Shown here: one piece after another, positions 16,354-29,147 of the stretch | Position numbering within the stretch: the first letter of the stretch is position 1 | Layout of the letters: each line of letters starts with the position of its first letter | Source: Halomonas sp. CUBES01 | GTDB taxonomy: Bacteria > Pseudomonadota > Gammaproteobacteria > Pseudomonadales > Halomonadaceae | Direction of reading: 5' to 3' | Assembly: GCF_020991005.1 (NCBI RefSeq) | Contig: NZ_JAJLLW010000010.1 | Location: forward strand, 1-64,000 | DNA: 64,000 bases | Notes under the pieces: generated by a model | What the model was told of the DNA's origin: nothing | Seen by the model: only the letters and a program-made list of their open reading frames with translations | The model's database searches: none | Position numbers and translations under genes: made by a program

Positions 16354-16709
16354 ACGCCATTCGCTGGGCCACCGTCGGCCTACTGATCATGCTCAGCGGC
16401 TGTGCGGTGACGCCGCCGCCTGAGCCTCGTGAGCTGGTCTATCAGGCACCGGCCGAAGCGACCTTTCGTGCCGGGGTAAGTTTGATGGTAGAGCAAGGCT
16501 ACGTGGTGCGTCATGCTGACGTGTCGCTGGGACGTGCCGAGGGCATGCTGGCGCGTTGGCCGGGCTACCGGCTATTGTTCGAGGTAGACGCGATGGGCAA
16601 TGCCAGTCAGGTGCGTGTTTCGGCGTGGCGGGGCGGTCAGCCGATGCCGCCTATTCGACTGGATCCCTGGCTGGTGGCGCTTCAATCGCGTCTGGGGCTG
16701 GCCCCATGA
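16350..16709 (+). CDS. Small lipoprotein of unknown function
   Basis: This encodes 119 residues with a signal peptide ending in a lipobox (LSGC, Cys about residue 18). The mature domain of about 100 residues resembles the first lipoprotein of the operon in layout: an early TFRAGVSLMVEQGY segment parallels the ASVDVLTEWGF segment there, so the two may be distant paralogs. It is linked by ATGA overlaps at both ends, to the lipoprotein before it and to the DUF1007 gene after it. No known function. Confidence 0.75.
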   Translation: MNAIRWATVGLLIMLSGCAVTPPPEPRELVYQAPAEATFRAGVSLMVEQGYVVRHADVSLGRAEGMLARWPGYRLLFEVDAMGNASQVRVSAWRGGQPMPPIRLDPWLVALQSRLGLAP

Positions 16710-17373
16710 GGTGCGTCAATCGCTGGCTGGCACGCAGCCGAGCGGGGCTTGTCGGTATCCTGGCGCTGTTGGTCAGCGTGAGTGCCCTGGCCCATCCCCA
16801 CGGGTGGATCGATATCAAGGTGCGCCTCATCACCGATGATCAGGGCCGGGTAACCGGCCTGCACCAGACTTGGCAAATGGATCCGTTCTACAGCCTGGTG
16901 GTGTTCGATGAGCTGAATCGGGTGGAAGGCGCGACGCTGGACGAGGGGCTGGATCAACTGGGGGGAGAAATACGCAACAACCTCGCCGGCCAAGGGTATT
17001 TTACCCGCGTGCGTGTTGATGGCGAGCCGCAGCCACTGGGCGAGGTAAGCGAATACACCGCGATGCAGCGCGACGGACGGCTGACCTTTATCTTTATCCT
17101 GCCGCTTGCTGATACTCCGTTGCTTGACGGCAGCACCCTTGAGTATCAGGTCTATGATCCGACCTATTACCTTGAAGTGGTGCACGCCGCCGAGGACGAA
17201 AAGCCACTAGACGATGCGCTGGTGCTGCGCGGTATGCCCGAATGCGAGCTCGCCGTGCTGCCGGCGGATCCGGATCCTGAGCGGGTTCTGGCCGCGTCCC
17301 GTCTGGATGTGGACGAAAGCGGTGAGCCCGGCCTTGGGCGCTACTTCGCCGAAACCGGCCAGGTGGTGTGTCC

Positions 17374-17377
<4 letters not shown>
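16706..17377 (+). CDS. zevA: DUF1007 periplasmic protein, ZevA-like
   Basis: This encodes 223 residues with a signal peptide (about 1-29). The mature part begins HPHGWIDIKV, the hallmark of DUF1007 proteins such as ZevA of Haemophilus influenzae, a periplasmic zinc-binding protein needed for growth under zinc limitation. The early His pair is a plausible metal site. The next gene encodes a ZevB-like membrane partner, and the pair is joined by an ATGA overlap, which strengthens the assignment. The frame extends upstream to 16556, but the ATG at 16706 gives the signal peptide and the overlap. The metal is inferred from family knowledge. Confidence 0.82.
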
Positions 17378-18380
<1,003 letters not shown>

Positions 18381-18384
<4 letters not shown>

Positions 18385-18806
18385 GGGGTCATCTCGAGCG
18401 CCGCTATCAGTTCGCTCAGGCGCGCTTGCATGGCGTGCTCCTCGCCGGGTGAATAAGCCTCGGGCGTGCCATGCCCCCAGACGGGTGCCGGCCAGGCAGC
18501 GTCGTCGTGGCGGCGGATCACCACGTGCATATGCAGCTGACTGACCACGTTGCCAAGCGTTGCGATGTTGAGCTTGTCACCGCCGAAAGCCGTTTTCATC
18601 GCCTGGCCCAACTGGCTGGCTTCCCGCCATAGTTGCAGTTGCTCGCTGTCAGACAGTTCAAATACCTCGCTCAGTGCCGCACGCCGTGGTACCAGCACCA
18701 CCCAGGGGTAACGCGCGTCGCGCATCAGCAGTGCCCGGCACAGCGGCAAGTCGCAAAGCAGCAACGTATCGCCGGCCAGGCGGTCATCAAGCTCGAAAAG
18801 GGCCAT
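18381..18806 (-). CDS. HIT-domain nucleotide-binding protein
   Basis: This encodes 141 residues of the histidine-triad family. The triad appears as QLHMHVVIRR near residue 95, and the region RYPWVVLVPRR lies at the strand that binds the nucleotide. Such proteins hydrolyse or transfer nucleotidyl groups; the substrate is not predictable here. The ATG at 18806 is preferred because AAGGAG lies upstream; the frame extends to 18866. It converges on the zevB-like gene with a four-base overlap of the two stop regions. Confidence 0.87.
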
Positions 18807-18947
18807 CAGGCGACTCCTTGGTTTAACGCCGATAGTGCCTACCCGTAAAGTAGGCGAAATTGACAAAACACTGTTACGCTAAAGTGACTTCACTCGTACA
18901 TGCTGAGTTGAAGCATCCTGGATATTGAATGACTTGTTAAGGAGAAC

Positions 18948-19082
18948 ATGATGAAAAAACTACTCGCCATGAGCTTTATTCTTTTACTGTCAGCGGGCGC
19001 ACTTGCGGGCTGCAACACCATCAGCGGTGCCGGCCAGGATATCGAGCAGGGCGGAGAAGCCGTTCAAGACGCTGCCAGCTAA
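18948..19082 (+). CDS. ecnB: Entericidin-like lipoprotein
   Basis: This encodes 44 residues: a signal peptide MMKKLLAMSFILLLSAG..., lipobox LAGC with Cys22, then NTISGAGQDIEQGGEAVQDAA. This is the entericidin A/B pattern, small membrane lipoproteins tied to stationary phase and envelope stress. AAGGAG lies upstream of the ATG at 18948; a second ATG follows at 18951. A GC-rich hairpin follows. Only one copy is seen, so no toxin-antidote pair is evident. Confidence 0.88.
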   Translation: MMKKLLAMSFILLLSAGALAGCNTISGAGQDIEQGGEAVQDAAS

Positions 19083-19098
19083 GCAACACGTGTTACAA

Positions 19099-19133
19099 CG
19101 GGCCGGCCTTGTGCGCCGGCCCGCTGCGTTTTA
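19099..19133 (+). terminator. Terminator after entericidin gene
   Basis: The arms CGGGCCGGC and GCCGGCCCG are followed by GCTGCGTTTT, an intrinsic terminator closing the entericidin gene. Confidence 0.7.
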
Positions 19134-19231
19134 ACCCTTCGCTGCTTCTCCTGGCCGTGGCTGTAAGGCGTTGAAGATCATGCCTCGCCGACGATTCATT
19201 GGATCCTGGCTGCTCGTTGAGAGCGGCACGG

Positions 19232-20236
19232 CTAGTCGTAGCGATCCTTCCAGCGCTGGCGATTCACCTGTTCCTTGAGCATTTCCAGCACGTCAAAGAG
19301 CACCTGTTCGGTGACCTTATCGCTGCCTTCGTCAACGGTCAGCCAGCTGTCAAAGCCATTTTCCGCAGCGCCCTCAACGAGCTTGCGAAACTCTGGGGAG
19401 TGAATCCCCAGCGCCACCTCGTCGACCATCCGCTGCGCGACGCCGCTTAACGAGGCTTCCATGGCGCTGGTGGCAGACTCGCCCATGGGAAGGCGGCGCA
19501 ACCGCTGGATTTCAGGGCTTTCGCGAAGCGTGCGGCCGACCAGGTCGCTGATGGCCGCCATGATAGCCTGCCGGTTGTGCTGATAGGCAGTGCCCACCGA
19601 GGTTTCCAGCCGCTGGGCGATTTCCTGGATAAGTTGCTGTTTGCGGGGCATGACCACACGATCGATCACCCGCTCGGTCAAGGAGTCGCTGGCGCGAATC
19701 TGGTGCTGGACGTTACCCAGCAGGCGCAAGGCGATACGGTCGGACAGTTCCTCCAGAAGAATATCGTAATATTTGGCCAGGAACTGATAAGTCGACCAGT
19801 TTTCGATGCGAATAAGCCGCAGGCGATGCAGTCGATGCAGCAGCGAGATAACGCGCAAAATGCGCAGCCAGCGAAAGCCGCTCAGCGGGATGCAGCCCAG
19901 CACGTCGTACCAGTGCACGAAGGGATAGAAAAACCAGCGGTGGTAGCGGCGCTCGGCAATGGCTACGGCCCAGCCCAGCAGCACGTCGGCGATAAAAATA
20001 CCGACAAAAAACAGGTCGATGGTGATGAAGCGGCGGTGTATCGCCGAGTCGTAGAAGCTGTGGAAGCCCGGCGACATCCCTTCGATGGCCTGGCTGATCG
20101 GGCCCAGCAGAAACAGCGAGTCGAATAACAGCAAACCAAGGTTGATGATGACGGCCGCCAGGATAAAAAAGTCCCAGCCGATATGCGCGTACTCAACGCC
20201 TCTGGGCAGGTGGGGGGAGCGCTCCCTGGCAGGCAT
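19232..20236 (-). CDS. Channel-like membrane protein
   Basis: This encodes 334 residues. The first 150 contain three or four hydrophobic segments, with an Arg-rich stretch RWLRILRVISLLHRLHRLRLIR that looks like the amphipathic segment after a voltage-sensor-like domain in ion-channel superfamily proteins. The C-terminal 180 residues are soluble and largely helical (for example QQLIQEIAQRLETS). No selectivity filter is seen, so a functional channel is not supported; an ion-transporter-like scaffold of unknown role is the safest call. It lies 48 bases downstream of the thioesterase gene on the same strand. Confidence 0.65.
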   Translation of the reverse strand: MPARERSPHLPRGVEYAHIGWDFFILAAVIINLGLLLFDSLFLLGPISQAIEGMSPGFHSFYDSAIHRRFITIDLFFVGIFIADVLLGWAVAIAERRYHRWFFYPFVHWYDVLGCIPLSGFRWLRILRVISLLHRLHRLRLIRIENWSTYQFLAKYYDILLEELSDRIALRLLGNVQHQIRASDSLTERVIDRVVMPRKQQLIQEIAQRLETSVGTAYQHNRQAIMAAISDLVGRTLRESPEIQRLRRLPMGESATSAMEASLSGVAQRMVDEVALGIHSPEFRKLVEGAAENGFDSWLTVDEGSDKVTEQVLFDVLEMLKEQVNRQRWKDRYD

Positions 20237-20284
20237 GAAAACTCCTTGGACATGAGGTGGCAGGGTTGCCGACCCGGACGGTGG

Positions 20285-20806
20285 TCATGAGGGTGTCTGC
20301 GAGTGATGCTGCTCTTGGGTGAGCTGTTCCTCGCGTTCGGCCTGTTTACGCATCTTCTTGCGCAGCGCCGCTTTCTCAAAGCGTAGCTGCTGCAAAGGCG
20401 TTGCCAAGGAAAGCGGTGGCACATGGGCGGGCTTGCCATCGGAATTCACGGCAACCATGGTGAGGTAGCAGCTATTGGTGTGGCGAATCAGCTTGTCGCG
20501 AATATCTTCGGCGACGACCTTGATGCCGATTTCCATCGACGAGCGGCCGACATGATTGACGCTGGCCAGAAAGGTCACCAGTTCGCCTACGTGTATAGGC
20601 TGCTTGAAGAGCACCTGGTCGACCGACAGCGTGACTACGTAGTGGCCCGAGTAGCGGCTGGCGCAGGCATAGGCCACTTCATCGAGTTTCTTGAGAATGG
20701 CACCGCCATGAACCTTACCGCTGAAGTTCGCCATATCGGGCGTCATCAGGACGGTCATGGACAGTTCGTGCTGACCGGTCAGCGCGGTCAATGAGGTATC
20801 CGACAT
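20285..20806 (-). CDS. Acyl-CoA thioesterase, hotdog fold
   Basis: This encodes 173 residues. The hotdog thioesterase motifs are present: MTPDMANFSGKVHGGAILKKLDEVAY with the catalytic Asn/His/Asp region, and VNHVGRSSMEIGIKV in the second strand. It belongs with acyl-CoA hydrolases of the YciA/ACOT type, releasing free acids and CoA. A charged helical tail of about 40 residues rich in Lys, Arg and Gln follows the domain. The ATG at 20806 is chosen because the family-like sequence begins there; an open frame extends to 20875. Confidence 0.87.
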   Translation of the reverse strand: MSDTSLTALTGQHELSMTVLMTPDMANFSGKVHGGAILKKLDEVAYACASRYSGHYVVTLSVDQVLFKQPIHVGELVTFLASVNHVGRSSMEIGIKVVAEDIRDKLIRHTNSCYLTMVAVNSDGKPAHVPPLSLATPLQQLRFEKAALRKKMRKQAEREEQLTQEQHHSQTPS

Positions 20807-20884
20807 GGGCTTAACCCTATCTTCAGTCGCGATTTTCAGGGCCGGCACCTGCCCACCTGGCAGGCGCCGGAACATGGCGGCGGC

Positions 20885-22195
20885 TTAGAACCACACCAGC
20901 CCTACCGAGATGATAACGCCGGTAATCAATAGCTGTATCAGGCAAAAGCCCATGATGTCCTTGGCTTTCAGGCCGGCGATAGCGAGTACCGGCAATGCCC
21001 AGAAGGGCTGCAGCAGGTTTGTCCAGGCGTCACCCCAGGCAACGGCCATGGCGACCCGGGAAATATCCACCCCCAAGGCTTCCGCGGCGGGCAGCATGAC
21101 CGGCGCCTGAACGGCCCACTGGCCGCCACCGGACGGTACAAACAGATTCACAATCCCGGCGCTGATGAATGACCAGAACGGCAGCGAGGTTTCGGTGGCG
21201 AACGATATCAGCCATTCCGACATGCTCAGGGCCAGGCCCGACTCCACCATGATGGCCATGATGCCGGCATAGAACGGAAACTGGATGACGATCCCGGCGC
21301 CGCCCTTGATGGCTTCGTGCAGACTGTTGAGCAGGCTCCTCGGCGTGCGGTGAAAGACAATGGCGAGGAACAGGAACAGAAAGTTGACGACGTTCAGGTT
21401 CAGGCCGCCGCCGCGCAACAGGAAATGATCGATCAGGAACAACACCCCCGGGATACCCACCAGCCATGCCAGCGTCGTGCTGTTTTCCAGTTTTTCTGCG
21501 GGGCGGGTGATGCGGCCCTTGGTGTCGGGTTCATCGTCGAGCAATTTGGTATCGACATACACGCTGTCTTTTTCGTCCGGCAGCATCAGTCGGTTGACCA
21601 GCGGAATCGAAATAAACAGGCACGCCACGATGGCCAGGTTAAAAAAGGCAAATACCGTGGAACCGGTGCCGATGACGCCGATGTCATCGGCGGCAAAGTG
21701 GCCCTCGGTGGCGATAGTCAGCGGAATCGACCCGGCGAGCCCGCCGTGCCAGACCACAAAGCCCGAATAGGCGCTGGCCACCAGCAGGCGATAGTCGACG
21801 CGGATCAAGCGCGCCAGTTCCTTGGCAAACAGCGCCCCGACGACCAGCCCAAAGCCCCAGTTGATCCAGCTCGCGGTGAGCGACACCAGGGTCACCAGGA
21901 TAATGGCGCCGCCGGGGGTCTTGGCGGTGCTGGCGAGGCGTTGCAGCAGGCGCTTGACCGGCGGGGAGCTGGCCAGCATGAAGCCGGTAACCAGTACCAG
22001 CAGCATCTGCATGGAGAAGGTCAAAAGCCCCCAGAAGCCGTCACCCCAGAAGCGCAGCACGGCCAGCGGTGTCTGGCGTTCGATGGCGATGGCCGCAATG
22101 GCGGCGATCAGGGTGAGGAGCAGGACAAAAATGTACGGATCGGGAAGATAGCGCTCGACCATCTTCACTGCCGGTTTGGAAATCATCTTCAGCAT
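20885..22195 (-). CDS. atoE: Short-chain fatty acid transporter
   Basis: This encodes 436 residues with about twelve hydrophobic segments in the AtoE family. Recognisable stretches are KMVERYLPDPYIFVLLLTL at the start, SWINWGFGLVVGALFAKEL, and VPSGGGQWAVQAPVMLPAAEALG near the end. It would carry short-chain fatty acids such as butyrate or acetoacetate across the inner membrane. Length is normal. The thioesterase gene follows 78 bases downstream on the same strand, which fits a fatty-acid context. Confidence 0.88.
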   Translation of the reverse strand: MLKMISKPAVKMVERYLPDPYIFVLLLTLIAAIAAIAIERQTPLAVLRFWGDGFWGLLTFSMQMLLVLVTGFMLASSPPVKRLLQRLASTAKTPGGAIILVTLVSLTASWINWGFGLVVGALFAKELARLIRVDYRLLVASAYSGFVVWHGGLAGSIPLTIATEGHFAADDIGVIGTGSTVFAFFNLAIVACLFISIPLVNRLMLPDEKDSVYVDTKLLDDEPDTKGRITRPAEKLENSTTLAWLVGIPGVLFLIDHFLLRGGGLNLNVVNFLFLFLAIVFHRTPRSLLNSLHEAIKGGAGIVIQFPFYAGIMAIMVESGLALSMSEWLISFATETSLPFWSFISAGIVNLFVPSGGGQWAVQAPVMLPAAEALGVDISRVAMAVAWGDAWTNLLQPFWALPVLAIAGLKAKDIMGFCLIQLLITGVIISVGLVWF

Positions 22196-22294
22196 GGCTG
22201 GCTCGCTTTATTCATTATTAGGAAAAGTGCTCACCTAATATACGGGGCCGAGTGGGCTTTTTCATTACTCGAGCGGGATTTGACGTATGTATTA

Positions 22295-23584
22295 TCAACG
22301 CCAGTAGGCGCGGCGGTAATGTCGGTAATAGCCTATCAGGACAGCCGAACGTACGCAGGTAAACAGCGTAAAGGCAAGCCATAGCCCATGATTGCCCATC
22401 GCCTGGGTCAGCCACCAGGCGGGCAGATAAACCGCCAGGCCAATAAAGATGCTGTTGCGCATGGCGGCAATGGCGGTCGTGCCGATGAACACCCCATCCA
22501 GTAAATAGCTCCATACCGCGATCAGCGGCATCGCAACCATCCACGGCAGGTAGACCGCGGCGGTATCGCGAACCTCTTCAAGGCCGGTGAGCAGGGCGAT
22601 CAAGCCATTGCCGCCAAGGGCAAACGCCAAGGCGGCCCCGGCAGCCGTCCACCACGAAAAACGTGCCGCTGCCTTGACGGTGGCGGCAAACGCCTGCCAG
22701 TCGCGCCGCCCATAGGCTCGCCCGACGAGCGATTCTGCCGCGTGAGCAAAGCCGTCCAACGCATAGCTGGTGAGCATGATGAACTGCAGCAGTACGGCGT
22801 TGGCGGCGAGAGTGGTATCTCCCTGGCGGGCTCCCTGGGCGGTGAAGAATGCCATGGCAAACAGCAGCCCAAGGGTGCGAATAAACAGATTGGCGTTGAC
22901 GTTAAAAAGCGCCGCGTACGCCGAGAGCATCCACAGGCGGCTGCGTAAAAAGTGGCCGTCGAGGGTGCCGAGCTGACGCAGAACCAGAACGCCGCCAAAC
23001 AGCAGGGCGCTATAGTCGGCAATCACGCTGGCCCAGGCCACCCCATCGCTGGTCAGGCCCAGGCCCATCACGAACCAGACATCCAGCACGATATTGACGC
23101 TGTTGGTCAGCACCAGAATCATCAAGGTGACCCGGGCATTTTGCTGGCCGAGGAACCAGCCCAGAATGGTGTAGTTGGCGAGTACGGCGGGGGCCGACCA
23201 GAGGCGAATTTCGGCGTAGCGTTCGGCCAGCGCTGTCGCGGCCTCGCTACCGTCGAGCAGCCAGAGGCCCAGGGAGACGATCGGCGAGGCGAAGATGATC
23301 AGCAGGCTGCCGATCACCACGGCCAGGATAAGCGACTGGCCCAGCAGGTTGCGCACGTCGCTGTCGCTTTCGCGGCCGACTGCCTGGGCCACCAGACCCG
23401 TGGTGCCCATGCGCAGAAAGCCAAACCCCCAATACAGAAAGCTGAACAGCGTGGCGCCGAGGGTGACGGCGGCCAGGTAACGTGAATCGGGCAGGTGGCC
23501 GACCACCGCCGTGTCCACCAGCCCCAGCAGCGGGACGGTAATGTTGGAGATGATGATTGGCCAGGCGAGGGCCCAGATCCGCAT
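22295..23584 (-). CDS. MATE family efflux transporter, DinF-like
   Basis: This encodes 429 residues with twelve hydrophobic segments. The start MRIWALAWPIIISNITVPLLGLVDTAVVGHL is the MATE hallmark with the conserved Asp of helix 1, and the second half repeats the fold. The DinF branch is suggested by the LVDTAVVGHL motif. Such proteins export cationic compounds or oxidised metabolites using sodium or proton gradients. It starts just upstream of the ferredoxin gene stop on the same strand, with a five-base gap. Confidence 0.88.
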   Translation of the reverse strand: MRIWALAWPIIISNITVPLLGLVDTAVVGHLPDSRYLAAVTLGATLFSFLYWGFGFLRMGTTGLVAQAVGRESDSDVRNLLGQSLILAVVIGSLLIIFASPIVSLGLWLLDGSEAATALAERYAEIRLWSAPAVLANYTILGWFLGQQNARVTLMILVLTNSVNIVLDVWFVMGLGLTSDGVAWASVIADYSALLFGGVLVLRQLGTLDGHFLRSRLWMLSAYAALFNVNANLFIRTLGLLFAMAFFTAQGARQGDTTLAANAVLLQFIMLTSYALDGFAHAAESLVGRAYGRRDWQAFAATVKAAARFSWWTAAGAALAFALGGNGLIALLTGLEEVRDTAAVYLPWMVAMPLIAVWSYLLDGVFIGTTAIAAMRNSIFIGLAVYLPAWWLTQAMGNHGLWLAFTLFTCVRSAVLIGYYRHYRRAYWR

Positions 23585-23589
23585 CAGGT

Positions 23590-26332
<2,743 letters not shown>

Positions 26333-26645
26333 GCCGGGTTCCTCGTGGTGCGGTGGTTTAAATAACAGTTATTGGCATCGCGTAACGCTGGGTGTAACGG
26401 ACGATGACTGCCAACGCCCAATGACCAGATGAAGGTTACACCCGCCGCTTTGCACTTAATAAGTATGACACTATACGCATGATCGCCAGTGATCATATCA
26501 CCGGGGGTACAGCGGCGTCATGCCGCGAGCGCGCCGGACTGATAGAATCACATTTTTTGAACGATTGATTCGCGTCGGCTGCCAACGCGCCCAAGTTGGC
26601 TTTCGAAGCGCTCAAGCGTCAAGCGTGACATGATAGAGAGACACT
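26333..26645. promoter_or_regulatory. 313-base divergent promoter region with dyad
   Basis: The gap separates fabY (-) and the TrmB-like gene (+). A dyad ATGATC-N6-GATCAT lies at 26479-26496, near the middle of the gap, and could be an operator for either side. No small gene was found. A possible -10 element before the + strand gene cannot be placed with confidence. Confidence 0.4.
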
Positions 26646-27311
26646 ATGCAGCAATCTTCACGCCCCGTTACCACCAATCAGTCGGGCCCCCATCACGATC
26701 TAGCCCGCCGAGTCAGCCGCAGCCTGGCGCATCCGCTACGCAAACCGATTGCCGCGCACACCCAGCGTGCGTTCGACGCGGTGGCCGAGTGGCACGTGGC
26801 CCAGCCGGGCCGGTTGATCCTGGATGCCGGTTGCGGCGTGGGACTATCGACCAGGCGGCTGGCTGAGCAGTTCCCGGATCATGCGGTGATCGGGGTCGAC
26901 CGCAGCGATGATCGGCTGACGCGATCCCACGGTGAGCTCCCAGCCAATGCCCGGCTGGTGCGCGCCGATCTGGTGGATTTCTGGCGCCTGGCCCATCTGG
27001 CCGGCTGGGCACCGGAACGCCACTATTTGCTATATCCTAATCCTTACCCCAAGGCCTCGCATTTGAAAATGCGCTGGCATGGGCACCCGGTATTCCCCAC
27101 ACTGTTGGCGCTGGGTGGCCTGATTGAAGTGCGTTCAAACTGGCGGCTGTATATCGACGAGTTCGCGCTGGCCGCCGCTCAGGTGACCGGCCGTCAGGCC
27201 GAGATAAGCGAGTGGGTGCCCGACGGTGATTATCTGACGCCGTTCGAGGCCAAGTATCACCAGAGCGGCCAGGCCTTATGGCGGCTGCGCGTGGCCTTGG
27301 AGTCCGAATGA
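26646..27311 (+). CDS. TrmB-like SAM-dependent methyltransferase
   Basis: This encodes 221 residues. The SAM-binding motif LILDAGCGVGLSTRRLAEQFP and VIGVDRSDDRL are clear. The segment LLYPNPYPKASHLKMRWHGHP recalls the PDPWPKKRHHKRR motif of TrmB, which makes 7-methylguanine at position 46 of tRNA, and the C-terminal YEAKYHQSGQ-like end (PFEAKYHQSGQALWRL) also matches TrmB. The catalytic motif is altered, so this is probably a paralog with a different substrate, not canonical TrmB. Its stop overlaps the SMR gene start by ATGA. Confidence 0.72.
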   Translation: MQQSSRPVTTNQSGPHHDLARRVSRSLAHPLRKPIAAHTQRAFDAVAEWHVAQPGRLILDAGCGVGLSTRRLAEQFPDHAVIGVDRSDDRLTRSHGELPANARLVRADLVDFWRLAHLAGWAPERHYLLYPNPYPKASHLKMRWHGHPVFPTLLALGGLIEVRSNWRLYIDEFALAAAQVTGRQAEISEWVPDGDYLTPFEAKYHQSGQALWRLRVALESE

Positions 27312-27637
27312 CATTTGTCTATCTGGTATTGGCCATCATTGCCGAGGTGGTTGCCACCAGCGCATTGAAAGCCTCCGCAGGGTTTACCCGGCCGCTGCCC
27401 AGCCTTCTTGTGGTCGGCGGTTATGGCGTGGCGTTCTACCTGTTGAGTCTGGTGCTGCGCACCCTGCCCGTGGGCATCACTTACGCCATCTGGGCGGGCC
27501 TGGGTATTGTGCTGGTGACGCTGGTGGGCATGGTGGTATTTGGCGAAAAGCCGGACGCCCCGGCGCTGGTGGGTATTGGCCTGATCGTCACCGGCGTGGT
27601 AATGCTCCAGGTGTTTTCAAAAATGAGCGTGCATTAA
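27308..27637 (+). CDS. Small multidrug resistance (SMR) family transporter
   Basis: This encodes 109 residues with four membrane segments. The first has AIIAEVVATSALKASAGFT with the essential Glu14-like acid; the middle has GITYAIWAGLGIVLVTLVG, typical of EmrE/QacE/SugE relatives. The dimer exports cationic compounds using protons. The ATG at 27308 overlaps the stop of the TrmB-like gene, so they are co-expressed. The AIWAGLG motif points to the EmrE-like rather than the guanidinium (SugE/Gdx) branch. Confidence 0.92.
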   Translation: MTFVYLVLAIIAEVVATSALKASAGFTRPLPSLLVVGGYGVAFYLLSLVLRTLPVGITYAIWAGLGIVLVTLVGMVVFGEKPDAPALVGIGLIVTGVVMLQVFSKMSVH

Positions 27638-27647
27638 GGAGAAGCGG

Positions 27648-29123
27648 ATGTTCCGCGTTGGCTGGCAGCGTTGTGGCAAAAGACACTGGGGGTGGCGGTC
27701 GGCCATCGGCGTCATGAGCTTGCTTTTAAGCGGCCCGCTGTGGGCAGACTTCAGCCGTGTGGCGCAGCTGCAGGACAAGGGCTTTGCGATCAGCGCCGAG
27801 GCTCGCCTGCTCGGTGTTGATGCAGACGCGGCACCGCTGGCGAGCATCGAGCCGACCCGTCAGCTGTCGCCGGCATCGGTTACCAAGGCCTACCTGTCCG
27901 CCGCGGCGTTACAGCGTTATGGACCTCAGCATCGGTTTACCAGCCAACTGGTCAGCCCGGGGAACGTGACAAATGGCGTTCTAAGCGGCGATCTGATTTT
28001 CGAAGGCGGCGGTGACCCGGGATTGACCACCGAGGACATCTGGCGTCTGGTGCAGCGCCTTCAGCAAGCCGGCGTGCGCCAGGTGGAGGGCGCACTGGTC
28101 GTCAATCAGTGGCGCTTTGGCCCCGTCGAGTGCATAACCACAGACCGCTGCGATGCCCAGACGCGGGTGGCCAATGCCTACAGCGCGCCGCTATCCTCGG
28201 CCGGCGTCAATTTCGGCAGCTGGTGCGCCAACGTGGCACCGGCCTCGGCGCCCGGGGCGCCGGCGCGCATCTCGCTGTGCGACGGCCAGGCGTTGCAGGT
28301 TACGGTGGATAACCAGGTGATCACCAAGCCCGATAACAGCGGCACCCGGCTGAACGCCGAACGTATCACCACCGCCGACGGTGATGTGCTGCGGCTGAGC
28401 GGACAGATATCGACCAATGCCTATCCCCGCGACGTCTACCGCGGCGCGGGGGATGCCGCCGAGCTGACCGCCGAGGTGCTGCTGGGCATGCTGCGTCAGG
28501 CGGGGATTGCGGTACGCGACGGCTGGCGACTGAGTTCGATGCGTCCGCCGGGCGATGCGCAGCGGCTGGCGGCCGTGGACAGCAAGCCGCTTCAGGAGCT
28601 GCTGCTGCGGATCATGAACTACTCGAATAACTACATGGCCGATGTATTGGCCCTCGATCTGGTGGAATCCCCCCAGGCTCAGCTTCGCCAGGCGGGCCTG
28701 GCGCTCGAGCAGTATGCCCGGACGCTGCCGGGGCATGGGCCCTTGACGCTGTACAGCGGAAGCGGCTTGACCACCGAGAACCGCACCTCGGCCCACGGCA
28801 TCAACGTGATGCTGACCGACATGTTCCATGAAAGTGCGCTGTTTCCGAGCTTCATCGCCGCCTTTCAGTCCCCGGCCAACGGCGTGATGCGCTTTATTCG
28901 CCGCGGTTCGGATACCTTTCAACACAACGTCATGCTAAAAACCGGTACCTTGAACGAGCCGTTTGCGGTGCGCGCGGCCGCCGGCTACTTCCGGACGGCG
29001 CAGGGCCGCTGGGGCGTTTTCAGTGTACTGGTCAACGGCAATGCCAGTACGCCCTACTTGAACTGGTCGCAGGTGCTGGATCCGCTGACGAAGGATCTGG
29101 ATACCCTGATACTCGCCAATTAA
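27648..29123 (+). CDS. dacB: D-alanyl-D-alanine carboxypeptidase/endopeptidase, PBP4
   Basis: This encodes 491 residues of the peptidase S13 family. A hydrophobic N-terminal segment suggests export. The active-site motifs are SVTK (in SPASVTKAY), SNN (in NYSNNYMAD) and KTG (in LKTGTLN), in the right order. A long insert between the first and second motifs is usual for class C penicillin-binding proteins. The enzyme trims and cleaves peptidoglycan cross-links in the periplasm. It starts 10 bases after the SMR stop with GGAG upstream. Confidence 0.92.
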   Translation: MFRVGWQRCGKRHWGWRSAIGVMSLLLSGPLWADFSRVAQLQDKGFAISAEARLLGVDADAAPLASIEPTRQLSPASVTKAYLSAAALQRYGPQHRFTSQLVSPGNVTNGVLSGDLIFEGGGDPGLTTEDIWRLVQRLQQAGVRQVEGALVVNQWRFGPVECITTDRCDAQTRVANAYSAPLSSAGVNFGSWCANVAPASAPGAPARISLCDGQALQVTVDNQVITKPDNSGTRLNAERITTADGDVLRLSGQISTNAYPRDVYRGAGDAAELTAEVLLGMLRQAGIAVRDGWRLSSMRPPGDAQRLAAVDSKPLQELLLRIMNYSNNYMADVLALDLVESPQAQLRQAGLALEQYARTLPGHGPLTLYSGSGLTTENRTSAHGINVMLTDMFHESALFPSFIAAFQSPANGVMRFIRRGSDTFQHNVMLKTGTLNEPFAVRAAAGYFRTAQGRWGVFSVLVNGNASTPYLNWSQVLDPLTKDLDTLILAN

Positions 29124-29147
29124 CGACGTGACTTTGAGGCAATCGCG

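Noticed and set aside
21317..22384. A 355-codon open frame antisense to atoE
   Set aside because: Gln- and Gly-rich shadow frame, no motif, overlapping a clear transporter gene.
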